The notes: generated by a model from the letters alone, not told the origin. A DNA stretch of 64,000 nucleotides from Oscillospiraceae bacterium (GCA_016296505.1 JAEDJD010000001.1:186001-250000); one strand, 5' to 3'; positions 1-9,270 are shown, numbered from the stretch's first letter. Numbers and translations: made by a program.

Positions 1-495
1 GGCGTGCCATCCCTCATCCCGATTGATGCAATCTCTGTATCACGGATTTCGCATCCGGCAGACCGTTTTCGGGTCGGTGAGGAGATTCGCGTGATGGTCA
101 AGGGCTTTGAAAACGGCAGAGTTCTGCTGACGCATAAGGAATTGCTTGGCACATGGGCTGAAAATGCCGCCTGCTTTACGGCGGGAGAAACCGTTGCAGG
201 CATTGTTCGTTCGGTTGAGGAATATGGTATTTTTATTGAACTTGCGCCGAATCTTGCAGGGCTTGCCGATCTGCGGCCTGATGTTCGGCCGGGACAGCAC
301 GCAAGCGTGTTCATTAAGAGTATTGTGCCGGAACGTATGAAAATCAAGCTTGCAGTTGTTGACGTATTTGACGATGTATGCGCGCCGCCGCCGCTGCATT
401 ACTTTTTCCATGGGAACCACATGAACGAATGGGTATATACGCCGCCGCAGGCGAAGAAGAAAATTGCAACACAATTTACGGTCGGAAATATGTAA
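1..495 (+). CDS. S1 RNA-binding domain protein, 3' part only
   Basis: The frame is open to the left edge, so the gene begins outside the window; the GTG at 4 is only the first possible start inside it. About 164 residues are visible. They contain two S1-type OB folds: the end of one around VGEEIRVMVKGFENGRVLLTH (written here as VGEEIRVMV plus GRVLLTH) and a second around GETVAGIVRSVEEYGIFIEL, which has the usual G-V-EYG-F pattern. S1 domains bind single-stranded RNA; relatives include ribosomal protein S1 and RpsA-like regulators. The tail after residue 120 is not S1-like and contains a proline run and aromatic residues. The exact protein cannot be named without its N-terminus. Confidence 0.75.
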   Translation, partial: GVPSLIPIDAISVSRISHPADRFRVGEEIRVMVKGFENGRVLLTHKELLGTWAENAACFTAGETVAGIVRSVEEYGIFIELAPNLAGLADLRPDVRPGQHASVFIKSIVPERMKIKLAVVDVFDDVCAPPPLHYFFHGNHMNEWVYTPPQAKKKIATQFTVGNM

Positions 496-561
496 TCCGA
501 ATGTACGCAAACTGCACAAGTTATAGAATAGAATAAGTTAATAATATGATGAGAAAAGAGA

Positions 562-590
562 TTGACATAAGTGCAGGAATGTGCTATAAT
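562..590 (+). promoter_or_regulatory. promoter of the MATE gene
   Basis: TTGACA at 562-567 and TATAAT at 585-590 are both perfect sigma-A boxes, 17 bp apart. Transcription would start near 597, giving a leader of about 70 nt before the MATE start. Confidence 0.85.
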
Positions 591-666
591 ACCAATCGGT
601 TAGAGCGATGAGACCTCTATGTCGTAAAAAATCAGAATTGTTAAAAATGATGAGGATGTGATCCAA

Positions 667-2058
667 ATGCTTCAATCTGCTGCGCAGAACATGACAAAAG
701 GAAAAGAAGCAACCTTGATTATCCGGTTTGCGCTGCCGCTGCTGGCAGGCAATCTGCTCCAGCAGTTCTATAATCTTGCGGATACAGCGATTGTTGGAAA
801 AAAGCTCGGTGACGATGCGCTTGCGGCAGTTGGTGCGACTGGTTCGGTGACCTATTTGTTCTATACGCTCTGTCTCGGTCTTGCGACAGGCGCCGGTATC
901 ATGATTGCGCAGTTTTTCGGCGCAGGAATGCATCAGCGAATGCGGACTGCGGTTTGGAATTCTTCGATCGTGACAGCGGTGTTTGGAATACTGATCAGTA
1001 TTTTTTCAATTTTTCTGACGGAGCCGGTTCTGCGACTGATGCAGACCGATTCTGACCTGATGCAGATGGCAGTCAGCTATATGCGGATTTCCTGCGGCGG
1101 AACGATTGCGGTTGCCGCCTACAACTGGATCAATGCAGTCGTGCGTGCGCTTGGCGATTCCCAAACGCCGTTGTTATTTCTTGCGATTGCAAGCGTACTG
1201 AATGTCGGGCTGGATTTGCTGTTTGTCATGGTACTGAATATGGGTGTTGAGGGCGCAGCGATTGCAACGGTTATCTCGCAGTTCATTGCTGCTGCTTCAT
1301 GTATTGTCTACGCATTCCGCCGGATGCCGGAGCTAAGTCTGAAAAGGGAAGATTTTCGCGTCAGTGGTGAGATGATTTCGCTAACACTGAAAACCGGTCT
1401 GCCGATTGCAATGCAAAGCGGACTGATATCAATATCCATGTCTGCGCTTCAGCGTGTGACAAACGGTTTCGGCAGCAAGCCGGTCATGGCGGCATATACA
1501 GCGTCCATGCGCGTAGAACAGCTGATACAGCAGCCGTTTATCTCGCTGAATGCGGCTATGGCGACTTTTTCTGGTCAGAACGTCGGTGCGGGAGAGACGA
1601 TGCGTGCGGAACGCGGACTCAAATCCGGACTGCGGATTTCGAGTTTGCTGGCGATCGTCATTGCCGTTATATTCTGGATTGCAGGAGACTTGATTATTCG
1701 CTGTTTTATTTCCGGTTCGGAAGCTGTTTCGATCGGATACTTTGCATTGCGGACGACATCGCTCTGCTATATTCCACTCGGGTCGATTCATGTGGTACGC
1801 GGCTTCCTGAACGGCGCCGGCGATACCGGATACGCAATGTTAAACGGTATGACAGAGGTGATTTGCCGGATTGGCGGCGCATTTGTCATGACGGCGCTGC
1901 TTGGGATGGACTATCGGGCGATTTGGTATACGACCTGCGTGACATGGTTTGTGACGGGACTGGTGGGCTGGATCCGATATTGCCGCGGAAAGTGGCGCAG
2001 CAAGGCATTGCTTCCCGATATGCAGAAGCAGATGCCGCATGATTCGTCGCTTGACTGA
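667..2058 (+). CDS. MATE family multidrug/sodium antiporter
   Basis: A polytopic inner-membrane exporter of the MATE family (NorM/DinF superfamily), which swaps sodium or protons for cationic drugs and metabolites. About 12 hydrophobic segments fit the family, and the N-terminus carries the typical FALPLLAGNLLQQFYNLADT and a VGATGSVTYLF-like second helix. Length (463 aa) is normal. I prefer ATG 667 because GATGAGG ends about 10 nt upstream; GTG 658 lies directly on that Shine-Dalgarno sequence. It is a single-gene unit between its own promoter and a hairpin terminator. The substrate cannot be told from sequence. Confidence 0.9.
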   Translation: MLQSAAQNMTKGKEATLIIRFALPLLAGNLLQQFYNLADTAIVGKKLGDDALAAVGATGSVTYLFYTLCLGLATGAGIMIAQFFGAGMHQRMRTAVWNSSIVTAVFGILISIFSIFLTEPVLRLMQTDSDLMQMAVSYMRISCGGTIAVAAYNWINAVVRALGDSQTPLLFLAIASVLNVGLDLLFVMVLNMGVEGAAIATVISQFIAAASCIVYAFRRMPELSLKREDFRVSGEMISLTLKTGLPIAMQSGLISISMSALQRVTNGFGSKPVMAAYTASMRVEQLIQQPFISLNAAMATFSGQNVGAGETMRAERGLKSGLRISSLLAIVIAVIFWIAGDLIIRCFISGSEAVSIGYFALRTTSLCYIPLGSIHVVRGFLNGAGDTGYAMLNGMTEVICRIGGAFVMTALLGMDYRAIWYTTCVTWFVTGLVGWIRYCRGKWRSKALLPDMQKQMPHDSSLD

Positions 2059-2083
2059 ATACCCAATCTGATATACAAGATAC

Positions 2084-2122
2084 AAAATCCGGACCGTTTG
2101 CGTAAAACGATCCGGATTTTTG
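2084..2122. terminator. bidirectional terminator between MATE gene and rubrerythrin
   Basis: An inverted repeat with arms AAAATCCGGA and TCCGGATTTT, extended by CGTTT/AAACG, has T-runs on both sides and lies between two convergent genes. Confidence 0.85.
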
Positions 2123-2130
2123 TAATAGAA

Positions 2131-2670
2131 TCAATAGTTTTCAGCGCGAAGCTTAAAGTATGCCTGCGGATGTGCGCAGACAGGGCAAACTTTCGGCGCG
2201 TTCTTGCCAATGACGATATGACCGCAGTTAGAGCACTCCCAGATCATATCTCCATCACGGGAAAATACCAAACCACCCTCGATATTGGCGAGCAGCTTGC
2301 GATAGCGTTCCTCATGTGCCTTTTCGATATTGCCGACCATTTCAAAGAGGGCGGCGATTCTGGTGAAGCCTTCCTCTTTTGCGACCTTTGCGAATTCCGC
2401 ATACATATCAGTCCACTCATAGTTTTCGCCAGCGGCAGCAGCCTTCAGATTTTCGATGGTTTCCGGTATTTCGCCGCCGTTCAGCTCTTTGAACCAAATT
2501 TTCGCGTGTTCTTTTTCATTGTTTGCAGTTTCTTCAAAGATCTCAGCAATCTGAACATAACCTTCCTTACGTGCTTTTGATGCAAAATAGGTGTATTTGT
2601 TTCTTGCCTGTGATTCGCCGGCAAATGCCGCCAGCAGATTCGCTTCTGTTCTTGATCCTTTCAGTTCCAT
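2131..2670 (-). CDS. rbr: rubrerythrin
   Basis: A cytoplasmic non-haem iron peroxidase that reduces hydrogen peroxide in anaerobes. Residues 1-140 form the ferritin-like diiron domain, with ligand motifs [18 protein letters not shown] near the start, [11 protein letters not shown] around residue 50 and a second E-x-x-H set (EKAHEERY) near 120. The C-terminal 35 residues are a rubredoxin-type FeS4 domain with CSNCGH and CPVCAHP. All four cysteines are present and the 179-aa length is typical. The start is supported by AAGGAGG about 6 nt upstream. It is monocistronic, with its own promoter. Confidence 0.95.
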   Translation of the reverse strand: MELKGSRTEANLLAAFAGESQARNKYTYFASKARKEGYVQIAEIFEETANNEKEHAKIWFKELNGGEIPETIENLKAAAAGENYEWTDMYAEFAKVAKEEGFTRIAALFEMVGNIEKAHEERYRKLLANIEGGLVFSRDGDMIWECSNCGHIVIGKNAPKVCPVCAHPQAYFKLRAENY

Positions 2671-2726
2671 GGTAATTTCCTCCTTAATATTGAGATTCAG
2701 GATATATGCACGGATATCCTTTTGTT

Positions 2727-2755
2727 ATTATAGCATATTACAAGATAAAATGCAA
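2727..2755 (-). promoter_or_regulatory. promoter of rubrerythrin
   Basis: On the minus strand, TTGCAT (2755-2750) and TATAAT (2732-2727) are 17 bp apart, about 55 nt upstream of the start codon. Between this and the aspS promoter (2756-3020) I see no gene and no further signal. Confidence 0.75.
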
Positions 2756-3020
2756 GATGGGAAATGTAAAAAATATCGAAAAAAGCTGCCTGAGAAATAA
2801 AATGGAGGCGGCAGCTTGCCGCTATAGCATATGACGATGCCGGAACGCTCCAGAAAGGCAAATCAATGAGGAGCAGGAAAGAGAAAACGAGAAGCGTGCA
2901 TCGTAATGCAGACATACGAGTTTTTATGCAATACGCTTTAGAGTCATTCCGGCGAGTGCTGCCAGCTTTGTGTATTATGGAGAAAATCGGTCTCGCTCCG
3001 GAAACCTGCGCGAAAAACAC

Positions 3021-3049
3021 TTGACAAATTTTGCGCAATCGAATAAAAT
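3021..3049 (+). promoter_or_regulatory. promoter of T-box/aspS unit
   Basis: TTGACA at 3021-3026 and TAAAAT at 3044-3049 are 17 bp apart and directly precede the T-box leader. Confidence 0.8.
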
Positions 3050-3054
3050 ATAAA

Positions 3055-3332
3055 ACAGGAGACCCGCGCTCCATGGAAATCCGGTCAGAGAGGCAGCGCC
3101 AAAGGCTGAAAGCGCCGCCGCGGAGAGTAGCAGCAGCGGTAACACTCCCGTATGCAGACGATGCATACACAATTCAATATCGCCCCAAACACAAGAGAAC
3201 CATATGCAATGCTGACGTTTTTGCATCGGTTAATTCGGGTGGCACCGCGGGTTTTTCATATTCATAGGAGAAACACTCGTCCCGAAGCAGTCTGTATCAA
3301 CAGGCAGCTTAGGGGCGGTTTTTATTTTATCA
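3055..3332 (+). ncRNA. T-box riboswitch controlling aspS
   Basis: The leader contains the T-box signature GGGTGGCACCGCGG at 3238-3251, which binds the uncharged tRNA acceptor end. Upstream is a structured stem I region with an AGAGAG motif near 3090 and a perfect hairpin GTATGCA-GACGA-TGCATAC near 3151-3169. Downstream, CGTCCC (about 3280) can pair in two ways. With TTCGGG before the T-box it forms the antiterminator (TTCGGG/CCCGAA); with GGGGCG (3312-3317) it forms an intrinsic terminator followed by a T-rich run. Uncharged tRNA should allow readthrough into aspS. The gene implies an aspartate (GAC) specifier, but I did not place the specifier loop securely. Confidence 0.9.
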
Positions 3333-3344
3333 GGAGGAATGTTT

Positions 3345-5090
3345 ATGTACCGTACAGTAATGTGTAATGCGCTGCGCAAGGAAAACATCGGTCAGACCGT
3401 TTCGCTCGCGGGCTGGGTGGATACGATCCGCGACCACGGCGGCGTCCTGTTCCTTGCACTCCGCGATGAGACCGGCATCACGCAGGTCGTTTTCCATGAT
3501 GACGAAATGCTCCAGGGCATTGGCAGAGAGTGCGTCATCTCCGTAACCGGAAAAGTTGTCGAGCGTGACGTTGAGACGGTTGACCCGAAGCTCGAAACAG
3601 GATTTGTCGAGGTGCTTGTCGATGAGATGGAGCTGCTCGGACCGTCGAAATCCATGCTGCCGTTTATTCCGGCAGAGTCGATGGAGACAAGAGAGGAAGT
3701 TCGTCTGAAGTATCGTTATCTCGATCTTCGTAATCCGATCGTACACGAAAATATCATACTGCGCTCGAAGGTGATTACCTATCTGCGCCGAAAGATGGAA
3801 GAACTCGGATTTCTTGATATTCAGACGCCGATTCTGACGGCGTCTTCGCCGGAGGGTGCGCGCGACTTCCTTGTTCCGAGCAGAAAGCATAAGGGTAAGT
3901 TCTATGCGCTGCCGCAGGCGCCGCAGCAGTTCAAGCAGCTTCTGATGGTATCCGGCTTCAACAAGTATTATCAGGTTGCACCGTGTTTCCGCGACGAGGA
4001 TGCCCGTCAGGACAGATCGCCGGGTGAATTCTATCAGCTTGACTATGAAATGGCATTCGCAACGCAGGATGATGTGCTTGCGATCTGTGAGGAAGTGATT
4101 TCCGATACGTTCAAAAAGTTTGCACCGGACGCTGTTATTTCTGACGCACCGTTTGCGCGCATTACCTATAAGGAATCTATGCTGAAATACGGCACGGATA
4201 AGCCCGATCTCCGCAATCCGCTGGAAATCATCGATCTGACAGATTTCTTTGCGAATGTTGACTTTCCGATCTTCAAGGGTAAGCCGGTGCGCGGTATTGT
4301 AGCAGACTGTGCAGCCTGCTCAAAGAAATTCTTTGAAAATTCGCTGAAATTCGCGACCTCGATTGGTATGAAAGGTCTTGGCTATCTGACCGCAGTAGAA
4401 GGACAGTCGAACTTCAAGGGTCCGATTGACAAATTCCTCTCAGACGCACAGCGCGAGGAGATTCGTCAGCTTACCGGCATCAAGGATGGCGAAACAGTTT
4501 TCTTTATCTCTGATAAGAAAGGCACTGTTGATCTGTATTCTGGCCAGATTCGCACATGGCTCGGCGAGCGTCTTGATTTGCTTGAGAAAAATGCATTCCG
4601 TTTCTGCTTTATCGTTGACTTCCCGATGTACGAGATCAACGAGGAAACGCATAAGCTCGACTTTACGCACAACCCGTTCTCGATGCCGCAGGGTGGTCTC
4701 GATGCGCTGGAAAATCAGGACCCGCTTGAAATTCTTGCATATCAGTACGATCTGGTCTGCAACGGTATTGAGCTTGCGTCCGGAGCAGTCCGAAATCACA
4801 GCGTTGAGATTATGAAGAAGGCGTTTGCGCTTGCCGGATATACGGAGGAAGAGCTTGCCGCAAGATTCTCCGCACTGTATACGGCATTCCAGTACGGCGC
4901 ACCGCCGCACGCAGGTATGGCGCCCGGCATTGACCGCATGATTATGCTGCTGGCAGATACGGAAACAATCCGCAACGTCATCGCATTCCCACTCAACGGC
5001 AATGCACAGGATCTGCTGCTGGGCGCACCGTCGCAGGTGACAGAGCAGCAGCTTCGCGAAGCAAATGTTCAGATTCGCGAAGAAGCATAA
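3345..5090 (+). CDS. aspS: aspartate--tRNA ligase
   Basis: Charges tRNA(Asp), or both tRNA(Asp) and tRNA(Asn) if non-discriminating, in the cytoplasm. An N-terminal OB-fold anticodon-binding domain (about 1-105, VSLAGWVDTIRDHGG) is followed by the class II catalytic core. That core has motif 2 FRDEDARQDRSPGEFYQLDYE, split here as FRDEDARQDR and EFYQLDYE, a bacterial-type GAD insertion (about 285-400) and motif 3 GAPPHAGMAPGIDRM. The length, 581 aa, is normal. ATG 3345 is chosen over ATG 3339 because AGGAGG is 7 nt from 3345 and only 1 nt from 3339. Control is by the upstream T-box. Confidence 0.95.
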   Translation: MYRTVMCNALRKENIGQTVSLAGWVDTIRDHGGVLFLALRDETGITQVVFHDDEMLQGIGRECVISVTGKVVERDVETVDPKLETGFVEVLVDEMELLGPSKSMLPFIPAESMETREEVRLKYRYLDLRNPIVHENIILRSKVITYLRRKMEELGFLDIQTPILTASSPEGARDFLVPSRKHKGKFYALPQAPQQFKQLLMVSGFNKYYQVAPCFRDEDARQDRSPGEFYQLDYEMAFATQDDVLAICEEVISDTFKKFAPDAVISDAPFARITYKESMLKYGTDKPDLRNPLEIIDLTDFFANVDFPIFKGKPVRGIVADCAACSKKFFENSLKFATSIGMKGLGYLTAVEGQSNFKGPIDKFLSDAQREEIRQLTGIKDGETVFFISDKKGTVDLYSGQIRTWLGERLDLLEKNAFRFCFIVDFPMYEINEETHKLDFTHNPFSMPQGGLDALENQDPLEILAYQYDLVCNGIELASGAVRNHSVEIMKKAFALAGYTEEELAARFSALYTAFQYGAPPHAGMAPGIDRMIMLLADTETIRNVIAFPLNGNAQDLLLGAPSQVTEQQLREANVQIREEA

Positions 5091-5120
5091 GCTGTATTAT
5101 GAATTGAGAATATCCTATAA

Positions 5121-5154
5121 AAAAGCCGCGAAATCCAAGTGATTTCGCGGCTTT
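5121..5154. terminator. bidirectional terminator between aspS and flotillin gene
   Basis: The arms AAAGCCGCGAAATC and GATTTCGCGGCTTT form a strong hairpin with a 5-nt loop between two convergent genes. Confidence 0.9.
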
Positions 5155-5169
5155 GATAATGTATGGAAT

Positions 5170-6696
5170 TTACTCGTTGATATCGTCATTTGCTTCGCTT
5201 ACAGAAGCGATCGCAGCGTTATTGCTAGTCGGCTGTGCGGAATTATCTGCGAGCTTACCGCCGAGGAATCCGGCGAGCAGAGCGCGAAGATCAATACCGG
5301 TTGCTTCCGTCAGACCCTCGGTGATCTGGGTAGTCGAACCGATGATATCACCGATCAGTTTGCTGGAGTTGCCCTCGCCGTACATGGTGATTTTGTCAAC
5401 CTGCGTCAGCGGCAGCGCGGCATTCTTGACAACGTCCGGAAGCGCCTTGAAGTACATTTCGAGGACGGCAGCTTCGCCGTACTTTTTCATAGCCTCTGCC
5501 TTTGCGTTGATACCTTCAGCCTCAGCAAGACCCTTGGCACGGATCGCGTCCGCCTCAGCCTGACCGACAGCGGCAATACCTTCTGCTTCCTGCATTTTGG
5601 CATACTTTGCAGCTTCCGCTTCAGCCTTATGTGCTTCGGCGTCCTGTTCGCGCTGGAAGCGGTCTGCCTCAGCCTCTTTCTTGAGTTGATAGAGCTTTGC
5701 GTCAGCTTCCTGCTGTGCCTTGTAGCGAGCAGCCTCAGCCATTTTCTTAACGTCTGCTTCGAGCGCCTTTTCCTTGACTTCAGCTTCCTTGGCTTTCAGC
5801 TCAACGTCCTTTTCAGAAGCGGCGATGTTTGCGTTTGCCTTAGAAATCTCAATGCTGCGGCGCTGTTCTTCTTTCTGGATTTCGTAAGCGGCGTCCGCGA
5901 TTGCGAGCTGTGTATCGGCTTCGCGCTTGAGTTCAGCCTGACGAATTGCAAGCTCATTGTTTTTCTGTGCGATTTCGGTTTCAGCAAGGATTCTCGCGTC
6001 ATTGGCTTCCTTTTTGGCTTTTGCTTTTGCGATTTCGATTTCCTTTTCGGAATCGGCTCTTGCGATCGCAGCTTTTTTCTGAATCTTTGTGGTATTGTCG
6101 ATACCGAGATTTTCAATCAGGTTCTGGTCGTCGGTAAAGTTCTGAACATTGAAGGAAACGATTTCGAGACCCATACGATTGAGGTCAGGCGCAGCGTTTT
6201 CCTGTACTTTTTCAGCAAATGCCTTACGGTCATTGACCATGGCTTCGAGCGTCATCTGACCAACGATCTCACGCATATTACCTTCGAGCACTTCACGAGC
6301 GACTTTTGCGATATATTCAGTATCACGGTTCAGGAAGTTTTCGGCGCCGAGCTTAATGAGCATCGGATCGCTGGATACCTTGATATTGACGTTCGCGTCA
6401 ACATTGATATTGATATAGTCAGCGGTTGGAACGGCGCTGGAAGTTTTGACGTCAACAGCGATCAGCTGGAGCTTGAGCTTATCAACGCGTTCAAGGAAGG
6501 GGATGCGGATGCTTGCTTTGCCGATGATGATTTTCTTACGGAGACCGGAGATAATGTAGGCAGTATCTGGCGGTGCTTTCAGGTAACCGGAAGCAATCAC
6601 AACAATCACAAAGATAACGATTACGGCAATGATACCGATTGTGATTGGATCGGCTGGCAGCGCTAGCATGGCTGTGGGGAGAGTGTGTTGAAGCAT
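5170..6696 (-). CDS. flotillin family membrane scaffold protein (FloT/YuaG-like)
   Basis: A membrane-anchored SPFH protein that organises functional membrane microdomains. Residues 15-40 are a single hydrophobic anchor (IGIIAVIVIFVIVVIA). About 45-215 is the SPFH/band-7 domain. About 220-420 is a long alanine/glutamate/lysine-rich coiled coil with repeated EAEA and KAEA steps, and the rest is a glycine-containing tail. Its length (508 aa) matches B. subtilis FloT. No NfeD-like partner gene is adjacent, unlike in Bacillus. It is a single-gene unit, with a promoter at 6776-6804 and a terminator shared with aspS. Confidence 0.9.
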   Translation of the reverse strand: MLQHTLPTAMLALPADPITIGIIAVIVIFVIVVIASGYLKAPPDTAYIISGLRKKIIIGKASIRIPFLERVDKLKLQLIAVDVKTSSAVPTADYININVDANVNIKVSSDPMLIKLGAENFLNRDTEYIAKVAREVLEGNMREIVGQMTLEAMVNDRKAFAEKVQENAAPDLNRMGLEIVSFNVQNFTDDQNLIENLGIDNTTKIQKKAAIARADSEKEIEIAKAKAKKEANDARILAETEIAQKNNELAIRQAELKREADTQLAIADAAYEIQKEEQRRSIEISKANANIAASEKDVELKAKEAEVKEKALEADVKKMAEAARYKAQQEADAKLYQLKKEAEADRFQREQDAEAHKAEAEAAKYAKMQEAEGIAAVGQAEADAIRAKGLAEAEGINAKAEAMKKYGEAAVLEMYFKALPDVVKNAALPLTQVDKITMYGEGNSSKLIGDIIGSTTQITEGLTEATGIDLRALLAGFLGGKLADNSAQPTSNNAAIASVSEANDDINE

Positions 6697-6775
6697 AAAA
6701 ATACATCCTTTCTGTCATCTGCAAGATGTTGCAAAAATTCGGACACAACACAGAACTGTCGTATCCGTTGGACGT

Positions 6776-6804
6776 ATTATATCACAATTAAAATTGTTTG
6801 TCAA
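6776..6804 (-). promoter_or_regulatory. flotillin promoter with palindrome in the spacer
   Basis: On the minus strand TTGACA (6804-6799) and TATAAT (6781-6776) are perfect boxes 17 bp apart. The spacer contains the 14-bp perfect palindrome ACAATTAAAATTGT (6784-6797), a plausible repressor site. Confidence 0.8.
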
Positions 6805-6860
6805 GACATTTTGTTATGTGGAATATGTACAAATTCTAAATTATTTGCAGTTGTATGATT

Positions 6861-6895
6861 AATCGGACGCACGGTGATGTTCTGTGCGTCCGATT
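6861..6895 (-). terminator. terminator after the GGDEF gene
   Basis: The arms AATCGGACGCAC and GTGCGTCCGATT form a 12-bp perfect stem, 15 nt past the stop of the leftward GGDEF gene. The T-run is weak. Confidence 0.6.
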
Positions 6896-6909
6896 GTGGA
6901 ATTATGGAT

Positions 6910-8856
6910 TCAGCGGCGGAGATAGCGCGAGGTAGACTTGCGCTTTTTCTGTTCATACATAATCTGGTCTGCCTGCGCGATCAAAGCAAAGAGCTTCATA
7001 TCCGCTTCGACCGTTGTGACAAAGGAACCGATGCTTGCGCTTAGTTCATATGGCTTATTGATAAGCGCATTGACAGCTTGGAGCTGCTTACAGAATTTCG
7101 CTTCATACTTTTCGGCGTCTTCTTCGGTCAGACCACAGGTAATGGTGATGAACTCATCGCCGCCGAAGCGTGCGCAGATCTGACCTTCATAGCAGCAGCT
7201 ATCAATAATTTCAGCGAGCTTCCGGAGTGCAAAATCGCCTTCTTCATGTCCAAAATTATCGTTGATATATTTCAGACCGTCCATATCAATGAAGGAGATC
7301 ATCAGCGTATCATGCTGCTCCATGCTGTGTCTGAACATCTTATCGGCAAGCCGGATAAAGCCATTACGGTTATAGATACCGCAAAGCTGATCGACCACAT
7401 AGATACGGTCGAGTTCCCGGATCGTATTATTCAGATTCAGGAGCTTACGGATGCTTTCAAAGGAATGGCTGATATTCATGAGCAGCGAATGGCAGACTGT
7501 AGTACGCGTTGGGAAATCGGTATTGGTAAAGATATAGTATCCGAGGCAGCGTTCACGGAAATGCAGTGGAAGAACATAACTGATATTGCCGGCGTTCTGG
7601 ATCGGAAGCGGAAACAGCTCGGCACTGCGGAAACGCTCTAACTTGCTGACAACGCCTTGCTGCCAGATCAGCGGCGCTGTCATATATTCCGTATAGCCAT
7701 GAGTTGGAATTTCCTGATGTACGTGTGTTTCATTGTTATCCGAATCTTTTTGGGGCTTTTCAAGGAAAGCGCTTTCCCAATTTTCGCAGAGACAAATGCA
7801 GCATTGTTCGCATTCGATCTGATGTAGATACTGGGAAATTGTATGGATGTAGTCTTCGGGCGATTCGTTGAGTGCGAGTGCAGAGGTGAGTCTGTTCAGC
7901 AGATAGATACCATTACGATACCGATTGATTGTTGCATAGCTTTCAGTGCGGTAGCTGCGCATATTCATATCTGTTTCAGTGCAGCATCCGCAGCTTTCGA
8001 GATAGACAGGATACGCTTTGAGGGTTATTTCTTTTTCACAGCTCTCGTGATCGAAAAGGCGCTTGAATAATACGCAGGCAGCTTTTCCGGCTGCCGCAAG
8101 CGGTCGAGCAACAGATGTCAGCGTAGGACAGTGATGCTGCGCAAAGAATGTATAATCGAATCCGGTGACGATGACATCCTCCGGAACACGGATGCCATGT
8201 TCCTGCAGAATATTGATGGCTTCGAGCGCCATCGCGTCATTTGCAGCAATGAATGCGTCCGGCAATGGGAGATTGCTTGCGAGCATTGACGCCGCAGCGC
8301 GTCTGCCGCTGGCTGGTCGGAAATTACCAAAATAGATGCGGTTTGTATCGACCGGAAACGCGTGTTCATTCATGACGGAAAGAAAAGCTTCATATCTTTG
8401 TTTTGCTTCTGGATTTTCGAGCGGTCCGGAAATAAAGTTGAAGGTTTTCGCATGATGCTTTTCGATCAGATGCTCGACAATCTGGCGCATGGCAGCGGTA
8501 TTGTCAATACGGATATTATAAAACGAAGGATCGGCGTCGCTGTCAAAAACGACTGCCGGAATATTGGATTCACGAATTGCGTTGAAGATGTATTCACGCG
8601 ATTTGATATCGCTGATCGTATTGGTCAGCAGAATTGCTCCGTCAAACATACTGAGATTCGCAAGCCGATAGATATTATATTCACCGGCATCATATATAGT
8701 GTTGTCGAGTACGCCGCCGAAGCAAGTAAAAACGGTTATGTTAAAGTTGAGCTCCTTTGCCGCTTCGGAAATGCCTTCGAGTATACTGCCTTGATATTCC
8801 TCGTCTGTTCCGGCAACAAAAACGACAATATTGCGAATAATTCCTTCGCTCATCAT
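6910..8856 (-). CDS. LacI-type ligand-binding domain fused to GGDEF diguanylate cyclase
   Basis: Residues 1-300 resemble the periplasmic-binding-protein fold of LacI/GalR regulators (FVAGTDEEYQGSILEGISEAA; DAFIAANDAMALEAINIL; VPEDVIVTGFDYT). There is no helix-turn-helix, signal peptide or membrane segment, so the protein should sit in the cytoplasm. A linker of about 170 residues, perhaps GAF-like, leads to a C-terminal GGDEF domain (about 485-645) with an intact RFGGDEF active site, expected to make cyclic di-GMP. A likely role is to turn binding of a small ligand, possibly a sugar, into a second-messenger signal. The start is ATG 8856 (or 8853), because AAAGGGG lies just upstream; the longer frame to 8883 lacks a ribosome site. 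Confidence 0.85.
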   Translation of the reverse strand: MMSEGIIRNIVVFVAGTDEEYQGSILEGISEAAKELNFNITVFTCFGGVLDNTIYDAGEYNIYRLANLSMFDGAILLTNTISDIKSREYIFNAIRESNIPAVVFDSDADPSFYNIRIDNTAAMRQIVEHLIEKHHAKTFNFISGPLENPEAKQRYEAFLSVMNEHAFPVDTNRIYFGNFRPASGRRAAASMLASNLPLPDAFIAANDAMALEAINILQEHGIRVPEDVIVTGFDYTFFAQHHCPTLTSVARPLAAAGKAACVLFKRLFDHESCEKEITLKAYPVYLESCGCCTETDMNMRSYRTESYATINRYRNGIYLLNRLTSALALNESPEDYIHTISQYLHQIECEQCCICLCENWESAFLEKPQKDSDNNETHVHQEIPTHGYTEYMTAPLIWQQGVVSKLERFRSAELFPLPIQNAGNISYVLPLHFRERCLGYYIFTNTDFPTRTTVCHSLLMNISHSFESIRKLLNLNNTIRELDRIYVVDQLCGIYNRNGFIRLADKMFRHSMEQHDTLMISFIDMDGLKYINDNFGHEEGDFALRKLAEIIDSCCYEGQICARFGGDEFITITCGLTEEDAEKYEAKFCKQLQAVNALINKPYELSASIGSFVTTVEADMKLFALIAQADQIMYEQKKRKSTSRYLRR

Positions 8857-8902
8857 GATTCCCCTTTCGTAAAATGCTTTCAATCAGCATATTTAATAAA
8901 CA

Positions 8903-8963
8903 TTGAATTCGTTCAATCATATGTTTTCAATTACATTATAGCATATACCATAAGATAAATCAA
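8903..8963 (-). promoter_or_regulatory. promoter and possible operator of the GGDEF gene
   Basis: On the minus strand TTGATT (8963-8958) and TATAAT (8940-8935) are 17 bp apart. In the early leader, TTGAATTCGTTCAA (8903-8916) is an inverted repeat with 5-bp arms that could be a binding site. Confidence 0.7.
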
Positions 8964-9065
8964 GTGTATTGATATAATTTTGTTCCATTTCAGGTACGAT
9001 GCGCGTGTTATCCGCATAGATATGAGATATAGACCAGATTTGAATGTGAAAGGAGGCGGCGTATC

Positions 9066-9260
9066 ATGCGGAATCCGCATATGGTATCTCCGCGGCGGCG
9101 TGCAGCGAGAACCTTTTTGCAGTCAGCCTGCGGGATGCTTGCGGCAGTGCTGCTGTACGCGCTGAGCGGTGCGATGCCGCAGATCCCGAACTGGCAGCTT
9201 ATACTGTTGATTCTGACAGCGGCATCGGCGGCAGCAGGGATTGCATGGCTCATGAACTGA
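9066..9260 (+). CDS. small single-pass or two-pass membrane protein, unknown
   Basis: A 64-aa basic protein with an Arg-rich start (SPRRRAARTF) and two hydrophobic stretches (about 18-34 and 43-60). The clear Shine-Dalgarno AAGGAGG lies 9 nt before ATG. I do not recognise a family. The opposite strand also has an open frame of 81 codons here (9008-9253), but it has no comparable ribosome site. The gene stands alone between the GGDEF promoter region and the terminator of the Gld operon. Confidence 0.6.
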   Translation: MRNPHMVSPRRRAARTFLQSACGMLAAVLLYALSGAMPQIPNWQLILLILTAASAAAGIAWLMN

Positions 9261-9270
9261 GGCGCAGAAA

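Noticed and set aside
5629..6666. Open frame of 345 codons on the plus strand
   Set aside because: It is antisense to the flotillin coiled coil; the Phe/Leu/Cys-rich translation comes from reversed Glu/Ala/Lys codons.
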